Shown here piece after piece: positions 55,884 through 64,000 of a stretch of DNA of 64,000 bases. Source of the DNA: Seongchinamella unica (GTDB taxonomy: Bacteria; Pseudomonadota; Gammaproteobacteria; Pseudomonadales; Halieaceae); assembly GCF_004354085.1 (NCBI RefSeq), contig NZ_SMSE01000003.1, positions 62,001-126,000 of the forward strand, read 5' to 3'. A program made the position numbers and the translations under genes. Every line of letters starts with the position of its first letter. The first letter of the stretch is position 1. The notes beneath the pieces are model-generated. The model was not told the origin of the DNA, did no database searches, and was given only the letters and a program-made list of their open reading frames with translations.

Positions 55884-55960
55884 TGGTAGCTACGGGTGGA
55901 CTTGAACCACCGACCCCAGCATTATGAATGCTGTGCTCTAACCAGCTGAGCTACGTAGCC
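55884..55960 (-). tRNA. tRNA-Met (CAT), elongator
   Basis: 77 bases including an encoded CCA. The acceptor stem GGCTACG pairs with CGTAGCT (one G-U pair), the D arm is GCTCAGCTGGTTAGAGC, the anticodon arm CAGCA-TTCATAA-TGCTG has anticodon CAT, and the T arm is GGTGG-TTCAAGT-CCACC. It resembles elongator tRNA-Met, not the initiator. Its 3' half is the island attachment site (55873-55929), and the gene is intact because the integrated DNA restores its end. Confidence 0.95.
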
Positions 55961-56188
55961 ACGTCATCAATGGGACAGGCTGTCCCGAAGAGGCGCGCAT
56001 TTTCCGGAATTTGGGCAGGCAAGTCAAGCCTGTGGGCCCGCCGAAAAAGTAAATTATCCCCCACCAGCAACCGATGAGAGCCGACCTGTTTGATGTCGCT
56101 GCGAGGCCGGTGATGCAGCCGTGTAAACAGGCGCCTGAGCTGCCGCTGTCATCAACTATACTGTTGCAACCCGTAACTTGAATGGGAA

Positions 56189-56464
56189 ATGCGTGTGAGC
56201 ATCAGGAACCTCGTCCTGCTGGGCGTTGTCGCGATAGCGGCTTACTGGTACTACCAGAATCAATACCAGCTTTCCCGTGGCACCCCGCTGGAGCAGCAGT
56301 GGCAGCAAAACGCCGCGGCACTGGACAAATGCGTAAAGCAGGAAACCACCATGGCCGCAGCAGCCGGCATGGCCGGAGTATCCATGAGCCTGGAGGATGC
56401 CAGAGCCTACTGCGCCGGCGAATTGGGTCTTTACCCCGAAGACGGCCACTGGAAGAAGTACTGA
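56189..56464 (+). CDS. Small membrane-anchored protein of unknown function
   Basis: 91 residues. A single N-terminal membrane segment (NLVLLGVVAIAAYWYYQNQY) is followed by a short soluble domain with two cysteines (ALDKCVKQE and ARAYCAGELG). The two Cys, about 31 residues apart, could form a disulfide if the domain is periplasmic. Convergent with the DUF2235 gene. Family not recognised. Confidence 0.7.
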   Translation: MRVSIRNLVLLGVVAIAAYWYYQNQYQLSRGTPLEQQWQQNAAALDKCVKQETTMAAAAGMAGVSMSLEDARAYCAGELGLYPEDGHWKKY

Positions 56465-56475
56465 CCGCCAGCCGG

Positions 56476-57501
56476 TCAGTGTTCCAGTTGCCCCCAGTCA
56501 CCCTGCCGGCTTTCCAGCCAGTCCCGCAACTGGGACGGCCGGTCCTCGCCGGATTCAAAACGCTTGAACACGGAACGGTGCATTGTGGCGCTGTCGGGGA
56601 TCGTCCGGCGCTCCCTGCCCAGCACCTTCCAGTAACTCTTGTAGGAGCGGTGTTTGGCCGCGGAAACAGCCAGGGCTGACTTGCGCACCAGATGCGGCTC
56701 CAGCTGCAGGCCGGCATCCGTTGCCTGCCCCGCCAACCAGGCCAGCGGGATATCGCTGAGCAGCTTGCCCCGCTTGTCCGGCCCATAGCCGCCGCCGACG
56801 TCGGCGTGGACACCACTAAACCAGACCTGGCGTATATCCACCGCTTCCTTCTCGCCCCAGAGGGTGGGCGTGAAATCGGCGCGACGCTCGTCGATAGACA
56901 CTGCGTGGCGTGCTACTTTCACGTTGCTGCCAATATCGCGGTCAAAAAACAGGTCGCGCTCATCCATGAAAGCAAGTACCCGGGTGGGAACCCCCAGGGC
57001 ACCCACCGTGTCCCAGACGCCGATAAAATCCACCGTGCCGCGGCCGGGCCCATGGCTGTACTTGCGGCGCCAGTTGCTGGCTTCGCGGCTGCCGGGCTTC
57101 GCCTTGCTGTTTTTGTAAAATTCGAAGGCCTCCGGTATCCGCTCTGCGTTGCGGCGGGTCAGCACACCGCAATTGTTGAGCATGCCGCTGAGGCAGCGCA
57201 CGGTGTAGGCACCACGGCTGAAGCCGAACAGAAAGATCTCGTCTCCCGGGTGGTAGTTCTGGACAATAAAACGATACCCGTCCTGGATGTTTTTCATGAT
57301 GCCAAGCCCGCTCGCACCACCGCGAACGGGGGCATAGTAGCTCCCCACCCCCCAATCGTAGAACACCACCTGCTTGCGACCGTCGCTGGTCACGGGGCGG
57401 ACTGCCCGGGCGACCCGCAGCACGTTGGTGGGGTGCTCATCCTCCGGATCGTTCCAGGTGCCGTCCGCACAGACGACGATACGCTTGTTTTGGGCCTTCA
57501 T
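56476..57501 (-). CDS. DUF2235 alpha/beta-hydrolase domain protein
   Basis: 341 residues from the ATG at 57501 with GGAGG six bases upstream. DUF2235 features: RIVVCADGTWNDPEDEHPTN at the N-terminus, and the nucleophile elbow FLFGFSRGAYTVRCLSG (GxSxG). Later, WFSGVHADVGGGYG supplies the typical His/Asp segment. The family includes the catalytic domain of Tle1 type VI lipase effectors. Here there is no secretion context, so a housekeeping hydrolase is more likely. Immediately follows the dehydratase gene and is probably cotranscribed with it. Confidence 0.88.
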   Translation of the reverse strand: MKAQNKRIVVCADGTWNDPEDEHPTNVLRVARAVRPVTSDGRKQVVFYDWGVGSYYAPVRGGASGLGIMKNIQDGYRFIVQNYHPGDEIFLFGFSRGAYTVRCLSGMLNNCGVLTRRNAERIPEAFEFYKNSKAKPGSREASNWRRKYSHGPGRGTVDFIGVWDTVGALGVPTRVLAFMDERDLFFDRDIGSNVKVARHAVSIDERRADFTPTLWGEKEAVDIRQVWFSGVHADVGGGYGPDKRGKLLSDIPLAWLAGQATDAGLQLEPHLVRKSALAVSAAKHRSYKSYWKVLGRERRTIPDSATMHRSVFKRFESGEDRPSQLRDWLESRQGDWGQLEH

Positions 57502-57503
57502 AA

Positions 57504-58472
57504 TCAACCTCCCTGTTGCAACAATATGCGCGAGTACAGCGATGCATCCACATTGCCGCCGCTGAGCACTACCCCCACCCTAGATCCGCGATTACGCTCC
57601 CGCTGCTGATACAACGCGGCCAGCGCCGCGGCACCGGCGCCTTCCGCCACGTTGTGGGTATCGCTGAACAGCCAGGTCATGGCCTGGCTGATTTGTGCGT
57701 CGCTGACGGCGACGATCTCATCGACATTGCCCTGCATCAGCGCCAGTGCCTGGGGGTCGGGCACACGCACCGCCAGGCCGTCCGCAAAGGTGTCCGCCGT
57801 GTCGGTACTGATGCATTTGCCCGCGGCCAGCGAGCGCTGGTAACAGGGTGCCCCGGTGGCCACAACGCCCACTATCTGTACATCCAGGCCCAGGGCGTTG
57901 CGGGCACTGATCATCCCGCAGATGCCCGAACCCAGGCCAATCGGAACATAAACCCGCTGCAGCCCCGGCTGGGCGCGGAAAAACTCCAGTGCATAACTCG
58001 CCACCCCCGCCACCAGGTCGCTGTGAAAGGACGGCATGCGATGCAGGCCGCGCGTCGCTGCCAGCGCTGCCGCATGCTCCACCGACGCATTGAAATCCCG
58101 GCCATGAACGATCAGTTCACCGCCCAGGGCTGCCATGGCGCGATTCTTGTCGCTGCTGTTCCCCTCCGGCACCACGATAATGGCCGGTAAGTCATTGAGT
58201 CCTGCGGCCAGGGCAACGCTCTGCCCGTGATTCCCCCGGGTGGCGGTCACCACCCCCGGGCAATCCGGTTCGCGCTGCAGCAGCCGCTGCATATAGACCA
58301 GGCCGCCGCGCACCTTGAAGGCACCGGTCAGATTGTGATTCTCGTGTTTTACCCAGACCTCACAGCCACAGCGCTCACTGAGCAGCGGCCAGTTGATCTG
58401 CGGTGTTGGCAGCACCTGCCGGTAGACGATCTCGGCCGCGCACTGCAAATCCTCCAGCGACAGCGACAGCAT
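57504..58472 (-). CDS. PLP-dependent threonine/serine dehydratase-like enzyme
   Basis: 322 residues from the ATG at 58472; the frame extends upstream, but that part overlaps the preceding gene. Fold-type II PLP features: NLTGAFKVRGGLVYM with the PLP-binding Lys, TRGNHGQSVALAAGL, the phosphate loop GLGSGICGMISARNAL, and VVLSGGNVD near the end. It probably deaminates threonine or serine, or acts as a related racemase. It starts one base after the preceding small gene's stop, so the two are coupled. Confidence 0.88.
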   Translation of the reverse strand: MLSLSLEDLQCAAEIVYRQVLPTPQINWPLLSERCGCEVWVKHENHNLTGAFKVRGGLVYMQRLLQREPDCPGVVTATRGNHGQSVALAAGLNDLPAIIVVPEGNSSDKNRAMAALGGELIVHGRDFNASVEHAAALAATRGLHRMPSFHSDLVAGVASYALEFFRAQPGLQRVYVPIGLGSGICGMISARNALGLDVQIVGVVATGAPCYQRSLAAGKCISTDTADTFADGLAVRVPDPQALALMQGNVDEIVAVSDAQISQAMTWLFSDTHNVAEGAGAAALAALYQQRERNRGSRVGVVLSGGNVDASLYSRILLQQGG

Positions 58473-58473
58473 G

Positions 58474-58854
58474 TCAGTCGCCAGCTGACGCCTGCTCCGC
58501 GAGCCGCTGGTAGTTTTTGCACGCTGGCGTCTGCAGTTTCTGTTCGTCCTCGAAGTCCTGGCAGCTGAGCCCGGCCATGCTGCGCATGCAATCGACCGAG
58601 GGTTGGTACAACTCGTGACCTTGAGGGACTTCACGCACCCCGGCGCGCATGGTTTCGCACATGTTTTTCAGCATGGGCTCCATCATCTGCCGCACTTCGG
58701 GCGTCAGGTCCGCCTCGGCGATATGGGCCATGGAACAGGCCTTCACTTTCTCACAGAGCTCGGTTGCCGCGTCCTCGATTTCACTGGCGGCTGCCGCCGG
58801 CACCAAAGCTCCCAGGCAGAACGGTAGAACTGGCAAAAACTTCAACATGGTCAT
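58474..58854 (-). CDS. Cys-containing exported protein of unknown function
   Basis: 126 residues from the ATG at 58854 (MTMLKFLPVLPFCLGALVPA, a signal peptide cleaved after an Ala-rich segment). The mature part is helical with cysteines in LCEKVKACSMAHI, NMCETM, DCMRSMAGLSCQDF and PACKNY, seven in all, suggesting disulfides in the periplasm. Not recognised. Its stop is adjacent to the dehydratase start. Confidence 0.72.
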   Translation of the reverse strand: MTMLKFLPVLPFCLGALVPAAAASEIEDAATELCEKVKACSMAHIAEADLTPEVRQMMEPMLKNMCETMRAGVREVPQGHELYQPSVDCMRSMAGLSCQDFEDEQKLQTPACKNYQRLAEQASAGD

Positions 58855-58903
58855 CTCCCGGTTGGTCGCCACGTTCGGCGATAAACTATGCAGTTACAGG
58901 CAG

Positions 58904-60577
58904 TCAGAACAGGCCCTCGATTTGCCCCTGTTCATTCACGTAGATGTTATTGGCAGCAGGCACTCGGGGTAAACCCGGCATTCTCATGATATCGCCACAA
59001 ATCACCACAAGAAACTCCGCTCCCGCCGCCAGCTTCAGTTCCCGCACTTTCACCGAATGGTTAACTGGCGCCCCCATCAGCTGCGGATCGGTCGAGAAAC
59101 TGTAGGGGGTCTTGGCCATGCACACGGGGAAGTGGCCATAACCCTCCGCCTCGAACTGGCGGAACTGGTCACGGATCTTCTTGTCCGCCTGCAGGTCATC
59201 GGCGCCATAGATTTCACGCGCCACAGTTCGAGCCTTGTTCCACAGGCTCATTTCATCGTCATACAGGGGATGGAACTGGGCCCTGCCGGTGTCAGCAATG
59301 GCCGCCACCGTATCCGCCAGTGCGCTTGCCCCGGCGCCGCCATCGGCCCAGCTGGTGCAGACATGGGCCTCCAGCCCCCGGGCTGCAACGTAGTCTTTGA
59401 CCAGCTGGATTTCCGCGTCCGTATCGCTGACGAAATGGTTGATGGCAACAGTTACCGGCACACCAAAGCGACCCACGTTGCGAATATGTCGCCCCAGGTT
59501 TTCCAGGCCTTTGCTCACAGCCTCACCGTTCTCCCGGGTCAACTCCTCCTTCGCCACACCGCCATGCATTTTCAGGGCTCGCACCGTTACCACGATCACT
59601 GCAGCATCCGGGCGCAGGCCCGACTTGCGACACTTGATGTTGAAAAACTTTTCTGCCCCCAGGTCTGCGCCAAAGCCGGCCTCGGTCACCACGTAATCGG
59701 ACAGCTTGAGCGCGGCGCGGGTGGCTATCAGGGAATTACAACCGTGGGCGATATTGGCAAAGGGGCCGCCGTGAATAAACGCCGGGGTATTTTCCAGGCT
59801 CTGCACCAGGTTTGGCGCCAGGGCATCCCGGAGCAGCGCGGTCATGGCCCCGGATGCACCGACCTGCTCCGCCGTCACCGGCTTTAACTCTCCGCGGGTC
59901 TGGCCGATGACAATGCGAGCCAGGCGCTGCTGCAGATCCTCCAGGTTTCTGGCCAGGCAGAATATGGCCATCACTTCTGATGCCACGGTAATGTCAAAAC
60001 TGCTCTGCATCGGGAAGCCGTTGGCGGGACCGCCACAGCCCGTGACAATTTCCCGCAGCTGGCGATCATTCATGTCGACCACCCGTGGCCAGCTGATGCG
60101 ACGCAGGTCGATGCGCAGTTCATTGCTCCAGTGAATGTAATTATCGATCATTGCCGAGAGCAGGTTGTGGGCCGCGCCTATCGCGTGCATATCACCGGTA
60201 AAATGCAGGTTGATATCTTCCATTGGCACCACCTGGGCGTAGCCTCCACCGGCGGCACCCCCTTTCATGCCGAAGCAGGGTCCCAGGCTGGGTTCACGCA
60301 AACACAGTGATGCATTCCTGCCACTGCGCCTGAGCGCATCGGCCAGGCCGATACTGGTGGTGGTCTTGCCCTCCCCTGCGGGTGTCGGGCTGGTAGCGGT
60401 GACCAGAATCAGTTTCCCGTCGGCCCTGTCCTGGAGACCCTGCAGGTAGTCCAGGCTGACCTTCGCCTTGGTGTGACCGTAGGGCACCAGATGCTCCACC
60501 GGAATGCCCAGTTCCCCGGCGATTTCGGCAATTGGCTGCATACGCGCCTCACGGGCGATTTCGATATCGGATTTCAT
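58904..60577 (-). CDS. fhs: Formate-tetrahydrofolate ligase
   Basis: ATP-dependent joining of formate to tetrahydrofolate giving 10-formyl-THF for purine and methionine-tRNA metabolism. 557 residues, the normal length. P-loop [21 protein letters not shown], then [50 protein letters not shown] and [14 protein letters not shown]. It lacks FolD on either side in the window. An FNR/ANR-like box lies upstream. Confidence 0.97.
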   Translation of the reverse strand: MKSDIEIAREARMQPIAEIAGELGIPVEHLVPYGHTKAKVSLDYLQGLQDRADGKLILVTATSPTPAGEGKTTTSIGLADALRRSGRNASLCLREPSLGPCFGMKGGAAGGGYAQVVPMEDINLHFTGDMHAIGAAHNLLSAMIDNYIHWSNELRIDLRRISWPRVVDMNDRQLREIVTGCGGPANGFPMQSSFDITVASEVMAIFCLARNLEDLQQRLARIVIGQTRGELKPVTAEQVGASGAMTALLRDALAPNLVQSLENTPAFIHGGPFANIAHGCNSLIATRAALKLSDYVVTEAGFGADLGAEKFFNIKCRKSGLRPDAAVIVVTVRALKMHGGVAKEELTRENGEAVSKGLENLGRHIRNVGRFGVPVTVAINHFVSDTDAEIQLVKDYVAARGLEAHVCTSWADGGAGASALADTVAAIADTGRAQFHPLYDDEMSLWNKARTVAREIYGADDLQADKKIRDQFRQFEAEGYGHFPVCMAKTPYSFSTDPQLMGAPVNHSVKVRELKLAAGAEFLVVICGDIMRMPGLPRVPAANNIYVNEQGQIEGLF

Positions 60578-60644
60578 GAGATTCCCCGGTTGTTATTGTC
60601 GACTTGAGTGATTGTGAATTTTTTCACAGTTCACGCCTGGTCCA

Positions 60645-60658
60645 TTGACCGCGATCAA
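60645..60658. promoter_or_regulatory. FNR/ANR-like box upstream of fhs
   Basis: TTGAC-CGCG-ATCAA differs from the consensus TTGAT-N4-ATCAA at one position. It lies about 70 bases upstream of the fhs ATG, so oxygen-responsive control of fhs is possible. Confidence 0.4.
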
Positions 60659-60866
60659 GTACAGGCGCAGTATAGACCGGTGCCTGTGCGCACGAGCTGA
60701 ATTTTATTTTTTGGGCGAAGACAATCGCCGTTAATGCAAGAGCAAAACTGATGACCACCTTTCAACAGACATCGATCAGCAAGCGAGACGGTATGTATAC
60801 CGTGGCGCCTGTCTGTCTGTGGACAGCAGGGGTGGTTTGAGGAAGCATTTTAAGTAATCAATAGTT

Positions 60867-60909
60867 AAAAAAAGGCCTCCGAGAACCCAGATTCCGGAGG
60901 CCTTTTTTT
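60867..60909 (+). terminator. Strong intrinsic terminator without an upstream gene
   Basis: An A-run followed by GGCCTCCG (60874-60881), a 13-base loop, CGGAGGCC (60895-60902) and seven T residues. It can work in both directions. No protein-coding gene reads into it from the plus strand. Confidence 0.85.
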
Positions 60910-60957
60910 ATTTTCCATCGAAAAATCGTTTCCGGTCCGGGTTCTCACGGCGTAGGG

Positions 60958-62217
60958 GTGAGTACCGTGAAAAGGTCACTGGAAAATAACATCAAGGCAA
61001 TTTACCTGCTGGGATTCTTCACCGGCTTCATGGTGGTGGTGCCCGTTTTCGTGCCGCTGCTGCAGGGCTACGGCCTGTCCATGAGCGAGGTGATGCAGAC
61101 CCAGGCGCTATTCGCGCTGACCATCGCCCTGTGCGAGGTGCCCTCCGGCTATATCGCCGACCTGTGGGGCAGGCGCAACGCCATACTGGTGGGTTCCGGC
61201 CTGAACGCGCTGGGCTTCTTCTCACTGCTCTGGGCTGACAGCTTTGTCGATTTCCTGATTTACGAGTTTATTCTCGGGATCGGCTTCAGCCTGATTTCCG
61301 GCGCCGACCTGGCACTGCTGTACGACACCGAAGTCTACCTGCAGGAGCGGGGTCTGCGCGGGGGTGCCGGCGCCAGCAAGTCCCTCAGCCGGCTGATCGC
61401 CGTAGAAGCGGCGGCCTCGGGCGCCGCCGGTATCGCCGCCAGCCTGTTGCTCTTATGGTCGATGGACAGCGTGGTGATGCTACAGGCCTTCACCGGCTTT
61501 GCACCGCTGTTACTGGCCGTACTGCTGGTTGAAGCGCCTCGCCCACCGGGTGCCGGCGATGCAGCTGACGGCCACGGGGAAAACGCCCGCAGGATCGTCG
61601 ATTTGCTGCTGTTCGGCAAACCGGTGGTGTTCTGGACCGCATTCGCCATCGCGGTATTCGGTCTGCTGGCTGTGTACGTGTTCTGGATCTACCAGAAGTA
61701 CTGGGAGATGCAGGGTATCCCCCTGGCCTCCTTCGGCTACATCTGGGCGGCGTTTGCCCTCACTGTCAGCCTGTCGGCCCGCTACAGCGAGTCGCTGGAA
61801 CGCCTGCTGGGCTATCGCCAGGTACTGGTGCTGATCGCGGTGCTGCCCATTGCCGGACTGCTGGGCATGGCCTTCGCTGCCGGCTGGCTGGGGGTGATCT
61901 TCGGCTTTGCCATACAGGTCTCTCGCGGGCTTTCCATGAGCCTGTTTTACGAGGCCCTCAATCGGCGTGTGCCCGGTGAATTCCGCGCCACCGTCAATTC
62001 GCTGGTAAGCCTGGGTGTGCGTTCCACGTTTATTGTCACCGGCCCATTGCTGGGAATGGCGCTGGACAGCCATGGCGTGCAGCCGACCCTGCTGGGACTG
62101 GCTGCGATCTTCGCTCCGTTGATGGGCCTGGTACTGGTGCCACTGGTGCTGAAGATCCGTCGGGAGCAGGCCGAGACTTCGCCGCAAGCGTCGGCCCCGT
62201 CTGCCGCCGTCCTGTAA
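60958..62217 (+). CDS. Major facilitator superfamily transporter
   Basis: 419 residues with about twelve hydrophobic segments. The MFS loop 2-3 signature is GYIADLWGRRNAILVGSG near residue 62. TM segments include AIYLLGFFTGFMVVVPVFVP and FSLISGADLALLYDTEVYLQ. The first start is GTG at 60958; a GTG at 60967 is a close alternative. It precedes the lacI-nagA pair, which hints at sugar import, but the substrate cannot be assigned. The distinctive motif LLYDTEVYL places it among little-studied MFS proteins. Confidence 0.88.
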   Translation: MSTVKRSLENNIKAIYLLGFFTGFMVVVPVFVPLLQGYGLSMSEVMQTQALFALTIALCEVPSGYIADLWGRRNAILVGSGLNALGFFSLLWADSFVDFLIYEFILGIGFSLISGADLALLYDTEVYLQERGLRGGAGASKSLSRLIAVEAAASGAAGIAASLLLLWSMDSVVMLQAFTGFAPLLLAVLLVEAPRPPGAGDAADGHGENARRIVDLLLFGKPVVFWTAFAIAVFGLLAVYVFWIYQKYWEMQGIPLASFGYIWAAFALTVSLSARYSESLERLLGYRQVLVLIAVLPIAGLLGMAFAAGWLGVIFGFAIQVSRGLSMSLFYEALNRRVPGEFRATVNSLVSLGVRSTFIVTGPLLGMALDSHGVQPTLLGLAAIFAPLMGLVLVPLVLKIRREQAETSPQASAPSAAVL

Positions 62218-62253
62218 GGGGCGGCGGCGTCTTCAAGCTTCCGGGTCAACATC

Positions 62254-62269
62254 ATGACAACGTTGTCAT
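62254..62269. promoter_or_regulatory. Candidate operator for the LacI-type regulator
   Basis: ATGACAACGTTGTCAT is a perfect 16-bp palindrome with the central CG usual for LacI-family sites. It lies 74 bases upstream of the regulator's ATG and matches in style the sites described for NagR/NagQ-type repressors. Autoregulation and control of nagA are inferred. Confidence 0.7.
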
Positions 62270-62342
62270 CGCTTCCATAACGCGCTAGGATAGTGGCAAC
62301 AATGGCACACCCCGGCACCGCGGACAAGGACTGAACAAGCTG

Positions 62343-63377
62343 ATGAATGCGACTATCAAGGATGTGGCGAAGCTGGCCGGCGTATCCTTCAAAACCGTAT
62401 CTCGGGTGATTAACCGCGAACCCTCGGTGGGTGAGGACTTGCAGGCCAGGGTGTGGGCCGCAATCGAGGAACTGAACTACCAACCCAACCTGTCAGCCCG
62501 CCAGCTGCGCGGCGCCGCAAGTTTTATCGCGTTTATCTACGACAACCCCAACAGTCATTACGTGATCGAAATGCAGCACGGCATACTCGAGGAGTGCAAG
62601 CGCCAGGGTTTTGAGCTGCTCATCCACCCCACCGACTCCACCGATCCCCACTACGTTGACGAGCTGCGGCAACTGGTCAGTAACGGCCATGTCGCGGGGC
62701 TGGTCCTCACCCCGCCTTTCTCTGAGTCCGAGGTGCTGATCGAAGCACTCCAGTCCCGGGGCATGGGACACGTCCGGATTCTTTCCGGCGGCGGCGACAA
62801 CGAAAGCCACGGGCCCTGTGTATTGATCGACGACTATCATGCCGCCTACGACATCACTCGCTATCTGGTAGAACTTGGCCACCGGGACATTGCCTTCCTC
62901 GGGGGCCACGAGGAACATGACTCCTCCAGCGAAAAGCGCCTTGAAGGTTACCTCGCCGCGCTGGACGACGCCGGCCTGCCGCGTCGGGATGAATTGGTCC
63001 TGCCCGGCTCCTACAACTTCGACTCCGGTTCCGAGCGGACGTCCCGCCTGCTGGCTCTGGAGCCGGCCCCGACTGCAATCTTTGCCTGTAACGACGAGAT
63101 CGCCGCCGGTGCCCTGTTCGCCGCGCGCATCAAGCAGGTCGCGGTGCCGCAACAACTCTCTATCGTGGGGTTTGAGGACAGCCCTTTCTCCAGGCAAACC
63201 TGGCCCAAGCTGACCACTGCCCATCAGCCCAACAGCGACATTGCCGCGGCCGCGGCGCGTATCCTGATCGAGGGCATTCGCTCCGCCCGGCAAGGCAATG
63301 ATGAGCCGACAACCGCCAGCCTCGAGTTCAAACCAGAGTTGGTGATAAGGGACTCCACATGTCCGGCACCGCTTTGA
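62343..63377 (+). CDS. LacI-family regulator, probably of N-acetylglucosamine use
   Basis: 344 residues. The N-terminal HTH with hinge is ATIKDVAKLAGVSFKTVSRV followed by NYQPNLSARQLRG, typical LacI. The periplasmic-binding-protein-like domain carries AFIYDNPNSHYVIEMQHGIL, DDYHAAYDITRYL and TAIFACNDEIAAGALFAARI. Its stop overlaps the start of nagA by 19 bases, so it is likely the GlcNAc catabolism repressor (NagR/NagQ type). The effector is inferred from the neighbour, not seen. Confidence 0.88.
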   Translation: MNATIKDVAKLAGVSFKTVSRVINREPSVGEDLQARVWAAIEELNYQPNLSARQLRGAASFIAFIYDNPNSHYVIEMQHGILEECKRQGFELLIHPTDSTDPHYVDELRQLVSNGHVAGLVLTPPFSESEVLIEALQSRGMGHVRILSGGGDNESHGPCVLIDDYHAAYDITRYLVELGHRDIAFLGGHEEHDSSSEKRLEGYLAALDDAGLPRRDELVLPGSYNFDSGSERTSRLLALEPAPTAIFACNDEIAAGALFAARIKQVAVPQQLSIVGFEDSPFSRQTWPKLTTAHQPNSDIAAAAARILIEGIRSARQGNDEPTTASLEFKPELVIRDSTCPAPL

Positions 63378-64000
63378 TCTCCGCCGTTTACAGCCACCGC
63401 TTATTTGACGGTGACCAATGGCTCCGCGATCACGCCCTGCTTATCGACGGGGAACAGATCGTCGCCATTCTGCCGCAGGCGGAGGTTCCCGTCGACATCC
63501 ATTCGCTTGACCTTGGAGGCCTCACCCTCGCCCCCGGGCTAATCGACATTCAGGTCAATGGCGGCGGGGGCATCATGTTTAACAACGCGCCCAGCGCCAG
63601 CGGTGTCGCCACCATCGCCAGCGCACATCGTGACTACGGCACGACCGGCATCATACCCACGCTCATCAGCGACACGCCCGACGTCCAGCGCAAGGCCGCG
63701 GCAGCCATCGCCGAAATCCGGGCAGCGGGCGTGGCCGGGGTACTCGGGCTGCACCTGGAAGGACCTCATTTTGAGCCGGCGCGCCGGGGAACCCACAAGG
63801 CGGCGATGATTCGGCCGCCGGCAGACAGTGACCTTGCCTGGCTGGCCAGCCTGCGGGACTTCCCGACTATCGTCACCCTGGCGCCTGAGCACGTCGACCC
63901 GGGCATCGTGCGCCAGTTGAACGAGGCGGGCCTGCTGGTATGCGCCGGTCACACCAACGCCAGCTACCAGCAGATCTGTGCCGCCCTCGATGAAGGCCTG
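63359..64000 (+). CDS. nagA: N-acetylglucosamine-6-phosphate deacetylase (3' end outside window)
   Basis: Removes acetate from GlcNAc-6-phosphate, the first committed step of GlcNAc or chitin-sugar use. 214 residues are visible from the ATG at 63359. Family motifs: LAPGLIDIQVNGGGG, GTTGIIPTLISD, the metal Glu in LGLHLEGPHFEPARRGTHK, and VTLAPEH, VCAGHTNA (metal His region). The frame is open at base 64000. Confidence 0.95.
   Translation, partial: MSGTALISAVYSHRLFDGDQWLRDHALLIDGEQIVAILPQAEVPVDIHSLDLGGLTLAPGLIDIQVNGGGGIMFNNAPSASGVATIASAHRDYGTTGIIPTLISDTPDVQRKAAAAIAEIRAAGVAGVLGLHLEGPHFEPARRGTHKAAMIRPPADSDLAWLASLRDFPTIVTLAPEHVDPGIVRQLNEAGLLVCAGHTNASYQQICAALDEGL

Larger units (their letters stand above)
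47373..55929. mobile_element. 8.5-kb integrative island in tRNA-Met carrying AbiE
   Basis: Bounded by the 57-bp direct repeats 47373-47429 and 55873-55929, exactly 8500 bases apart. Next to the intact tRNA are two tyrosine recombinase genes and an AlpA-like gene. Cargo is the AbiEi/AbiEii pair, with an IS91-family and an IS481-family transposase inserted. No conjugation or capsid genes are present, so it is a small integrative element that would need help to move between cells. The left 470 bases (47430-47905) are AT-richer and hold no recognised gene. Confidence 0.9.
60578..60957. promoter_or_regulatory. Divergent region between fhs and MFS gene with an orphan terminator
   Basis: 380 bases. 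Left part: promoter of fhs with the FNR-like box. Right part: an intrinsic terminator at 60867-60909 that neither flanking gene needs, since both are transcribed away from it. The stretch before it contains the hairpin CGGTAT-GT-ATACCG and may be a small RNA. Confidence 0.55.

Overview
The window looks like a chromosome segment of a free-living, GC-rich (about 60% by eye) aerobic gammaproteobacterium. The gene order prs-rplY-pth-ychF is the usual gammaproteobacterial one. Leucine/isovalerate (liu) and acyclic-terpene-like (atu) catabolism, a bacterial voltage-gated channel and many acyl-CoA enzymes suggest a marine lineage such as Cellvibrionales/Halieaceae. That placement is inferred from gene content, not from a search.

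Region by region. 1-3266 holds housekeeping genes, followed by a 45-bp tandem repeat array (3305-3545). 3561-6496 holds an outer-membrane protein, a voltage-gated cation channel with an acidic selectivity filter, an SDR remnant and an enoyl-CoA hydratase. 6493-13459 is a complete liuR-A-B-C-D-E operon on the minus strand with a palindromic operator candidate upstream. 13555-17320 carries a CitE-like lyase, a DUF3127 protein with an SSB-like acidic tail, another crotonase and an APC permease. 17428-18339 is a decayed 2-keto-3-deoxygluconate kinase. 18343-29015 is a putative signalling region: a Cys-rich secreted protein, a FecR-TPR-beta-barrel fusion, an HD protein, a CHASE2 nucleotide cyclase, a SulP-STAS-cNMP-binding transporter and a zinc-ribbon protein. 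29494-31050 is a lower-GC exported amidohydrolase. 31273-40506 is an atu-like cluster (TetR, split AtuA, crotonase, biotin-dependent carboxylase, acyl-CoA dehydrogenase, SDR). 40545-47283 is a decay zone with pseudogenes of dioxygenase, amidohydrolases and M20 peptidase, a Tn3 transposase scrap and an internally deleted ISL3 element, interspersed with intact PhyH and amidohydrolase genes.

47373-55929 is an 8.5-kb integrative island in the 3' end of an elongator tRNA-Met gene. It is bounded by an exact 57-bp direct repeat and carries two tyrosine recombinases, an AlpA-like protein, an AbiEi/AbiEii toxin-antitoxin (abortive infection) pair, an IS91-family transposase and an IS481-family element with a CCTAGG target duplication. 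56189-64000 returns to core genes: DUF2235 protein, threonine dehydratase-like enzyme, formate-tetrahydrofolate ligase, an MFS transporter, a LacI-type regulator and the start of nagA.

The most interesting system is the cyclase/transporter pair at 24222-28609. The stop of the CHASE2 cyclase overlaps the GTG start of the SulP transporter. The cyclase has Glu and Ser at the two purine-selecting positions, which is guanylate-cyclase-like, and the transporter's nucleotide-binding cassette has Arg-Thr-Ala-Thr, the residue pattern tied to cGMP preference in protein kinase G. This suggests a self-contained cGMP-gated anion transport module, possibly linked to the divergent FecR-TPR-barrel protein.
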